A DNA stretch of 64,000 nucleotides. It comes from Dicaeum eximium. Taxonomy: Eukaryota; Chordata; Aves; Passeriformes; Dicaeidae. Both the position numbers and the translations under genes were made by a program. The notes beneath the pieces were generated by a model. It saw only the letters and a list, made by a program, of their open reading frames with translations, was not told where the DNA came from and did not search any database. Location of the stretch: assembly GCA_013396995.1 (NCBI GenBank), contig VWZP01002584.1, forward strand, positions 41,001-105,000, in the 5' to 3' direction. Numbering within the stretch: position 1 is the stretch's first letter; every line of letters begins with the position of its first letter. Positions 47,933-64,000 of the stretch are shown piece by piece.

Positions 47933-50465
47933 ATTATATAAAATTATTAATAAAAGTAGTAAATGGAGAGTGGTACAATTGCTGAATGTTTTGCTAGGGA
48001 GTTTTAACTTTTGTTTGTATAAGCAGAGATTCACAGTGTACCTTACAATCTATATTTATGTTGAATTTTCCTCTTCCAAGTGGTGGGAGCAATCGAATTA
48101 GCCTTGCCATACAAACTAGAGATTGCCTCCAAACTGCACAGTGAGAAGGATTAATGAAAAAAATCCCTCTGCAAAGTTAGGTTTCATCTCAGCCTAGACA
48201 GAACTAGGTATATAAAGCTTCTCCTTTCAAGGAAAGAAATTATTTATTTATTAATCTCCAACACTGATTTTACAGTATAAGATACAATTTCATGTTTAGA
48301 GATTTAAGTGAAAACAGAGACCAAAAAATATCTCTTCGGACAGGAAGCAGATTTCAAAATCCCTTCAAAAAATACTGAGAGATGTTCATGCCTGCAAATA
48401 ACAGACCTTGGATTTTATTAAAAATTTACAGTGACTGGAATAGAGTTTATGTATTATAAATCTTAACTGCAGTTCTGAGAGCTATTACATAACCAAGGGA
48501 AAGAATCTTTTGGACCATAGATGAACTAGTCACTTGAACAATACAAAATTAAAATTCACTGAATATTTATCTGGTTTTATATTGAAGATGAGAGGTTGCA
48601 AGTCTTGACAGCTGTAGCAAAACTGGGTTCATGTCTAGGCACACGGTTATAACCTGTTTACTAGCTGAATTTTCACATAATGTTAAAACACAAACTGCTA
48701 AAAGAAGGGTCACTGTTGTATCTCGAAACCAGCACAGAAGACAACAAATAAAAGGAGTTAAATCTTTACTCTGCTTGCACTCTGCTCATTGAGAGGTCTC
48801 TGGAAACAGACATGTAGGTAACTACTTGGTGTCTTAACTCTATATACTCCATGAATTGCTGGTCCCCAGTTATAAAGTACTGGTAATTCTAATTAAGTTG
48901 GTTGTTCAGACCCTATATATTGATGTCATACCCTGGATTTCATAGGCCAGTACTCCTCTAGCCATACCTTATCACATTTGTTCTCTTTGTACAAAGATTG
49001 ATAGGTAATGACCTGCAGCAGCTCTGGTGTGGCGTGAGGAGACATAGCTGAAGGAGGCAACTGTTCACTTGTGCAGTGGAGGGAGTTTACAGTGGCTGTG
49101 TGACACAGGGTGTGCCAGACTGTCTCCTTTTGCAGTCTTGATTGCTACATCTTGGTCAAAACCATGAGGAATATTGTGGACTCTAAACTGCCAGAACTGT
49201 GTGATCTTCCAGCACAGGGTTTGCCTGCCTGTTGAATGAAACGTTTCTAGGACGTTTGTAGGGTTGAAACAGCAGGACTGCCAGGTTCATAAATTTGGGT
49301 GGATTTATGAACCTTTCTATTACAGACAGCTCTTGTCTGTGGGAATATTCTTTTGAGGAATTAATTCTTTCATTCACTAGTCTATGTTCCTTCATTTACT
49401 GTTTTATTCTATTGTGTTTGTGTGTGTTTCAAAAGGCTTTTCAATTCAAGCAGCTCTTGGGTGAGTGGTAATCTGATGTCACTTATTAGTGTTATTTGTA
49501 AGCTAGAAGTGATCTCCTAATTTGAGGAATTTCAATTATTGTCATGCCTCCTATTGATTAGGGTTTGTTATTTTAGGGCAATTGGCCATCTTTTCAAACC
49601 ATAACAGGACTGATAAACTCAGCCACTGAAAAAATGGCACTAGCCTTTTTATTTTGTACAAGACATAGAAGGCATAGAGTTTTGAGGGTAAAAATATAAT
49701 CTGAAAGATAGAATTTAAAAAATGAAGGAGTGAGATTTATATTTATTGTAAATAAGAGGTATGGGTGGATAGTTGGATCTAGTGGTGACCTTTCACCTTT
49801 AAGGCAACAGCTTAAATTAATCCTTAGATCCTAAGTTAATTGAGATAAATGGTTTTAGCTTGGTCCCTGGTGTCAAGTAGTCCATAATACAAAATTGCCC
49901 TACATCTGTTTGTGCAAACTTGGCATAATTGGCATTCTCTTAGGACTGAGTTGTCATTGAGAGTGGACTATTTCTTATTGCTTAGGAAGGTGTTCTCTGC
50001 AGGTCAGGGTAAATTTTTTTGTTGGGTCTGTGAAGGAAATCTGCTGCTGCCTCTCTTTATAATCCCTAGCTGACATGTTTGTCAGAAATATTTTAAGTGC
50101 TATAACTGTTCTTTTAAATAAAGTAAAACAAACAAACAAACAAAACAAAACCTTTTGGTATGAAGAAAGTAAATCAATAGGAGACTGGACCTCATTTTCT
50201 TACATCTGGTAGGAATCCAAATGCTCAGAGATGTTAAAATTGCCTAACTTACCATTTGCTCATGACAGATAAGCCTTCAATGATGGTCTTGAACTTGATG
50301 AAAGATGGGCATTGGAGAGAAAGATAAATTAATGTAGAATATATTATTATTTACATAGGACTAGGTTGAACTTGAGTGAAGGAAAGCATGTGGCTTTCCT
50401 TCCCCATTTTCCTTGGAGGTTCTGTAGGAATTGGCAGTTCATCCTCTTTTCTGTTGTTAGTGAAG

Positions 50466-50640
50466 TCCTGGCACAGGTTGCCCAGAGAAGCTGTGGGTGC
50501 CCCATCCCTGGAGGTGTTCAAAGCCAGGCTGGGGCTCTGAGCAACCTGGACTAGTGGGAAATTTCCCTGTCCATGACAAGAGGGTTGGAACAGGATGGTG
50601 TTTAAGGTTCCTTCAAATCCAAGCCATTCTATGAATCTGT
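50466..50640 (+). mobile_element. CR1 retrotransposon 3' end
   Basis: CCTGGCACAGGTTGCCCAGA, then CATCCCTGGAGGTGTTCAAA and AGCCATTCTATGAATCTG: a 5'-truncated sense copy of about 175 bases. Confidence 0.9.
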
Positions 50641-50644
50641 TATG

Positions 50645-50757
50645 TGTGGCATTGGCATTTAGGGTCGTGGTGTAAAGGTTGACTTCACAGTGTTAGGTTT
50701 GTTGTTGGACTCAGTGATCTAAAAAGTATTTTTCACTCCAAATGATTCTGTGATTCT
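50645..50757 (+). mobile_element. Second CR1 3' end of a different subfamily
   Basis: It begins directly after the previous CR1. GTTAGGTTTGTTGTTGGACT, then CAGTGATCTAAAAAG and CCAAATGATTCTGTGATTCT match a different, more diverged CR1 tail type in the same orientation. Confidence 0.7.
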
Positions 50758-53700
50758 TCCTCCAAGGGAAAAGCAATTTGTATCATACTGCTCTTGGATT
50801 AAGAGTTTTTGTTATTTTCCTGTTCTTGCTCTGATATCTTCTGGGCTGAAACTTTGGAGCTACAGAGTCCTGTACCTGACTCTCTTAGTTGTCAGATGAT
50901 CTGGAGGAGTGAAGGATCAAATACACAGCTTTTATTCAGTGCCTGCTTTTTAACCCCGAGTGGGATGGGAGGTGTTGAGAGGCAGTGAAGGAAGCTGCAT
51001 CCACATTTTGACCAATATTCTGTGTGGTGTTATCCAAGGCTGTGTTCCAGGTGTCAGTGTGCTAGGTGTTGTCTTTGCATACTTGGAGCACGTTTTCCCA
51101 AAATCTTTAGGTTTAGATGAGAAAAGGATCACAAAATATACTACAGGAATTGCAAAATGTAGTACAGGAATTGGGGAAGATGCAGAATAATGATGGGTAT
51201 GCACTAAGTTCTGCTTATTGTCTTGTGTTTCCAGGAAAAGAAGCAACTTCAAAATGGAATGTTGTCAAACTGCATGCATTTATATACATCTCTGAGCTAG
51301 TGAGGGAACAATTTTCTAAAAGTAAGGGAAGATTACAGCATTTTTCTAGTGTGGATTTGCTTATGTTCCGGTTTGAAAGTAGAAAACAAATCTCTTTTTT
51401 TTTTTTTTTGTATATTGAAAAGAAAAAGATATTTTGAAAAAATATTTGCAAAACATTTCTAGCTTGTCAGATGTCATTTCATATGAAGAATTGGAAAATT
51501 ACATCACATAGTACTATTTGGTTAATGTTTATAAACTACAGAGACATACAATTGTAAAGGAATCAGAGAAACTGCCTCATAGCTGTCCATAGCAGGATTA
51601 TGTTACAAGAAGTTAGAATAGATGTCTTAAATCAGTAAAGTTTGGGCTACATATTTGGTCAAATTTAACATGTTTCAAAGTGTGCACTTTTTGTTTCAAT
51701 AACTGGTGTCTGGGTTAAGAGGAGGAGAGGAGAGAGGAGTGGGAAGAAAAAAGAAAACAAAACACTTTCCTTTGGTTATCAAAATCCCCTCCAAAACACG
51801 GAATGAACTGTCTTATCGTAATATTCATGCTGCTTAGTTTCTTAGTGATTTCTAAGGATAGGAGATAGATAGAAATTTGTGGTAAAATTTCTTAGGTGTG
51901 CAGTTTTAATGAAGCAGGCATCTCATTTAGTCTTTTGCTGTAACATGTATGGAACTTACTGGCAGGAATGGGAGATGTGAACTGTTCTAAGCCTTAAGTA
52001 GCTGAAAGGGATTAACCTTACAGGATTTCCTAATGAAGACATCACACTTAGACACACAGAAGGAAAGGAAAGTGAATTGTTGATCCAGAAATTATTCTAT
52101 CTAGTTGTCCTAAATGCTTTTTTTTCCCTTTCATTCTACTTATGAATTTAGTTTATTGTATAAATTGGATCTTACTCTCCTGTGGTGTGTCTGTGGTTTT
52201 GTAGTAATTTCACAGTAGCTGGCAGTCAGTAAGGTACAGTCCATGGACACAGAGACATGGCAGTCAAACTGTAGGTTGTGATGGCAACCAGTGCAGTTTT
52301 TGTTCTTCTTCTGCTTCATTTTCATATGCTTAGGACTAGATCCCACTTCTTCAGCCAGTAGATAATTTATTTTCAAAGGCTGGTGCAGGTTGTTTTAATC
52401 TTCTCTGGGATTAGTTTGCAGGAAAAAAAAAAACAACTCTTTAATTGAATTCCCCTGTTTTGTTTCTGTTCTGTAAACAACCTGTTAGCTTTGTAGCTGG
52501 AGGCCAGGTGAGCATGATCAAGGTTTAAAAAGGGGAACAAGAAATCAAAGTTTGAGCAGGAGAAAGAAGATTCTCTACTGAAATGCAGGAAGATGTGAGG
52601 GTAACTGCTTTCATGGTTAGTCTGGTTTTGAGTGCTGAGTTGTTTCATTACTATTTGGGAAGGGCAGGAGGTGTGTGTGGGTATTAAATTATGGGGTTTT
52701 TTCCTGGAGGATTTGTGATCTTGTCAGACACACTAAATTTGTAGGCTGAGATTAAGCAGGTATCAAAAAGTTAAGAAATGTGCCTGTTTGGCTCTGATTC
52801 TTTCCCTTACTTTTTACTGTATCAGCTGCAGGGTCTGTACTGGGACAACCCTTGTAGAGCTCTATTTCACATGCATCTTTGCTGCAAAGAGTTGAAGTAG
52901 ATTTTAAGGTATTTTGGTTAATACAGTATGAGGTAACTTTTTGGTCTCTTCAAAATACACTGGTTTTGTTACTTGTTTTAAGATATGTTTATGCATATGC
53001 ACGTATATAATTGTAATTATTAAATGAGCTGTTGTGATAAATGTGTTCTATTTTACTTGTAGAAAAAGATAAACGTTGTCTGTAACAAGGAATTCTGCTT
53101 TAATGAAATTCAGTATAAAAATGGAGAGTCATTTAAAAAGCAGTTTTTAAATAAGGAAGGGTAAAGCTATTGCTCTGGGAAAACAGAGTATGTTCTCTAA
53201 AGCTGTGTAAGCTATTAAGGGTGTGATATTCACGAAGAAGTTTATTCAAGTTTTCCAGTATATTAAATGACTTTGGTCTTGCAAGTTATTAATGCTGCTC
53301 TTATGCACTTTCCTGTATACATTGTATGTAAGTTATTTTATAGATTATTACTACAGATTTTGTGTTTTGTAGGTTTTTGTAATTATTTTGACTTAATGAA
53401 AGTTCTCAACCATTACTATATTTGATTAATTTTTTCCAAAATCATTAGTGTCTGGCTAGGATCACACCATAAAAGGCCCTTGTTTTTAGTCTTATTGTAG
53501 ATAAACAATGCATTTTGGAAAATAAAGAAGTGGGACAAACACTTTGAGTCTTCCCATCTTCTAAGTGTTTGTGGCTTATTGACTTCCTGAGGTGCTGTCT
53601 TTGTGGTTAACTTCTGTCAGTGTAGCCAGTTGTTTGGGTTTTTTTTCTTAAACCCAACACTTATTTGCTCTTTGCTTTTTGGGGTTTTTCTGATTAGAAA

Positions 53701-54434
53701 TAACAGAAGCATTCTAGCAAACCATTTCCTGTATTATGAGCTGATATCTGTCCCTATGTCAGTTCTTTTGCCCATTAAAGAATACTGACTGAATTTAAAG
53801 AATCACTAGAGGCATGTTTTTTTTCTTGCTACGGTCAAATGAAGTAATATTAATCAACAAACATAAGCAGGGCACCTGATGAGCAGGGAACCAAAATGGT
53901 TTTAAAGTGCAACCAATTCAGAATTTTATTGCACCACCATAGTGATTTTCTCTAAAAAGTCAGTGAAATAATCATTTGAGATTGTTGCACTTTTGATATT
54001 GATGTTAACCTTTAGCACAGCTGATAAACTGACTTTCTACTGGCAGGCATCATTAATAGGAGGCTCTGTGCTGTCCTGAATAATTTTCCTCACAATTAGC
54101 AGCATTGATCTTATAGGTGCAGCAGCAGCTGAAGTTCCTTGAGGGAAAGTGGTTGAAACTCACCCTTGAGCCACGTCAGTTGTTCCTACTTGACCATTAC
54201 AGCAATTACATTTTTCTAGTCCTGGTGTGTTGATTCTTAAAAGCAGTTTATTTCTTATGCTTAGATATATTCACATGCTTTCAAGGTAAGAAGTGAAAGG
54301 CAAGGTTCATTCAGCTGTTCTGGGTAATATCATCTCTACTTGGTAAGCCATTCTGGATATGAAGATAATCTGTAAGTTACTTTTGGACAGAGACCTAGTG
54401 TCCTGGTATCTCAAATATAGTGAAAGCTGTGGCT

Positions 54435-61860
<7,426 letters not shown>

Positions 61861-62030
61861 AATCATAGAATGTTTTGGGTGGGAAGGAACTCTGAAGGTC
61901 ATCCAGTTCCAACATCCCTGCCATGGACAGGGAGGGACACTTTCTCTCAGACCAATTTGCTCAGAAGTCACTCCAACCTGGATTTGAGCACTTCCATGGA
62001 TGGGGCATCCACAACTGCTCCAGGCAACAA
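61861..62030 (-). mobile_element. CR1 retrotransposon 3' end
   Basis: AATCATAGAATGTTTTGGGT, then GTCATCCAGTTCCAACATCC and CTGCCATGGACAGGGAGGGA, CCATGGATGGGGCATCCACA: a well-preserved complementary CR1 tail. Confidence 0.9.
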
Positions 62031-63054
62031 GGCTATAAGAAAAACAAGTGCTCCCTCGATAAGCTTAGGGAGAGCTTTTGTGACTCTGCTATGTGTGGCC
62101 ACCTGCTCTAGAGAGAACTTGTATTTGGCTTTGGATGTTCAAATCTCATTTGTTTCTTGTATCACAGTACTTTTGCAAGGCAGTGAGAACTCTGCTTAAT
62201 GTTTAAAGCTATGAGTAAGTTTGGTTTATGAGCAAAGCTGTATGTATGTCTGTAATATATTTATATATTTATTTATGTGTGTAAATTCAGTGATATGTTC
62301 TGTGAAGTTTTCTCAACTTGTAAGTCTTCAGTTGTACAGAGGGTTCTGTCTCCCATTCTTGTTTGTCTTTCTCTCAAATGTGATTTACTTTATGGGTGAA
62401 ACGCCATTACATTTATTTTAATTTCAAAACCTAAATACCATTACCCAGACACTACACTATAGCTTTGCTCATCTGATGGATAAAATTGTAATAATGCCAT
62501 TATTGAAGCTACTGACTCAGAGTATTGCTCTTGCATTCCTTTTCATAAATAAAAATTATGGGTTTTTTGCTTTACATATTCCTTGCATAGTTCCCACCGC
62601 TGCTAAACTTTCATTTCAAATCCAGGTTATGAAACTGGGAGAGATTTCAATGTATTTAACAATCTTACTTTTTCTAATGATTGTCTCCCTCTACCAGATT
62701 TCTGTGGACTGGTTTTAGGTTGACACTAGAAATGATCACAAATGGTGTGATTTTTCCTGACCATAATTTAGCAGTGATTCTGTGCACACGGCTGAGGAGT
62801 GGCACATGAACCAGGAGAAGCAAGAGGCTATCTTAGTGTGATGAAATTATATGTGTAGTAGATGAGACACAGGATTTGGGAAATGGGAATTATTATGGAT
62901 AACTCTACTATATATAGTGTATCACAGCCTGTTAGCTGGAAAAACAAAAGGTAGATTTTCTTGGTTGTCCATGCTATCATGTAGATGAATCATTGGTTGA
63001 CATCTGGAAATAAAGGGTTACAATAGATAGCAATAAACCGATGTAAAGAAAGGC

Positions 63055-63185
63055 ATCAGTTGGTTTGCCACAGGGATCTTTTTATTTGGATTGTGTCTTG
63101 TTTAACATCTTCGTTAATAATCTGAACGAGTGGGTAAACTGCATGCTAATTAAATTCACAGATGATACTAAGTGGGGAGGTGTTG
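63055..63185 (+). pseudogene. CR1 ORF2 reverse-transcriptase fragment
   Basis: One frame reads PQGS, then LFNIFVNNLNEW, then FTDDTKWGG. These match the CR1 RT order PQGS (motif B) and F-A-DD-T-K-LGG (motif C with the catalytic DD pair, here FTDD). About 45 codons survive from a domain of well over 200 residues, so it is a dead internal fragment without endonuclease or 3' end. The frame runs on into unrelated sequence after about 63185. Confidence 0.8.
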
Positions 63186-63194
63186 CAAACATAG

Positions 63195-63230
63195 GGTGGC
63201 CAGATTTTCTAAGTGAAAATCTGGACCACC
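63195..63230. repeat. 15-bp inverted repeat after the CR1 RT fragment
   Basis: GGTGGCCAGATTTTC (63195-63209) pairs with GAAAATCTGGACCACC (63215-63230) with one bulged A and a 5-base loop. Confidence 0.85.
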
Positions 63231-64000
63231 TGTCATGGCAGGCAGAGAGAGGAAGGTTTTTAGCAGGGATGAGGGAGGGGGTGTGCACAGAAGGACTTGA
63301 CAGCTTGTGGGAGGGGAAGAAAGACTGCCCACTCCACCCCCTCCTTAACCAAGCACACCCTCTCTTTCCTTCTTCAGCATCCTCTGGCTTGGATCCATTG
63401 TATTTATACTGTTTTCTATCCCTAGGTTATAAAAAATTTACTAGGTACCTATTAACTGGTAAGTGAAACCTCTTATTCAGGTGTAGATGTGAAAGATTGA
63501 GAGGAGGGGAGGAAGCAGTAGTGAGCTCCAGGCAAATCGTTCTGGTAAACTCACTTTTCAGCTACTGGAAATTTGGATGACACAAGTGTTTTTTAACCCT
63601 TCCATCTGATTTAGTCAGATTTATATTGTTCTAAAAAATGGGAGGCAACGAATTTTAGGTATAATATCATCTGTAATGGCGAAAGGGCATTACACCTCTC
63701 TCTGAATCTGAGGACTGTAACTGATCTTGTGTAAGTGGTTGTGGGCCAACAAGAATGCTCATGATGCAAGGGACTGAGTGCCAAATGAAAGTTTTCTTTG
63801 CTCTTTTTGTTCCTACTTATGTGTGATAGAAGCTACTCTTGTTCCTCCTCCACTGGCCCAGCTTGTGCTTTCTTATGCTTCCCTCACTATTTATTGTGTG
63901 CTTGTGTTTTCATCATTTCACTTAACATTGCTTAGGGAACACAGGTGCCATATTGAATGTTTTCCTTTCTGTTCGCCCAGGATTCTGAAGAACAGATTTG

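Larger units (their letters stand above)
62031..64000 (+). other. Intron 1, window end
   Basis: It holds the CR1 RT fragment and adjoining hairpin. The remainder looks unique and non-coding. The next exon of the gene is not in the window. Confidence 0.55.

Overview
The window looks like non-coding vertebrate DNA from a bird, probably a passerine. The main evidence is a set of CR1 non-LTR retrotransposon fragments (at least 14, most with the avian 3' end or its complement), scattered LTR-type repeats, AT-rich single-copy DNA and one CpG island. There are no bacterial-type operons, rRNA or tRNA genes, or CRISPR arrays.

Only one genuine protein-coding segment is supported. It is a first coding exon on the + strand at 32798-32852, reading MGLLTPLLLFGFAFFQVY and ending in a consensus donor (TATG|GTAAGT, phase 1). 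The N-terminus, its nucleotide similarity to recalled mammalian sequence, the intron phase and the gene-poor setting all point to the signal-peptide exon of ROBO2, the SLIT receptor for axon guidance. This is the promoter whose mammalian product starts MSLLMF. The identification is from memory, not from a database search.

Layout: 1-30.4 kb is upstream gene-desert DNA with a 227-nt pure-purine (GAAA)n tract, a miRNA-precursor-like hairpin, LTR-type repeats and several CR1 copies. 30.44-32.1 kb is the CpG island. It holds a CTCF-like motif, a degenerate ~22-bp GC-rich minisatellite and the probable transcription start region. 32.1-32.8 kb is an AUG-rich 5' leader with at least five upstream ORFs, one overlapping the main start codon, and a pyrimidine tract. 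32.85-64 kb is intron 1. It carries a second GC-box cluster near 33.4 kb, more CR1 copies, two probable ancient MIR-like SINE remnants, a CR1 reverse-transcriptase fragment near 63.1 kb and an uninterrupted run of 559 T that is probably an assembly or sequencing artefact.

No new multi-gene system is visible. The most useful observations are the promoter architecture (CTCF-like site, minisatellite, uORF-rich leader), several hairpins that look like template-switch or small-element insertions inside CR1 copies, and the poly-T tract.
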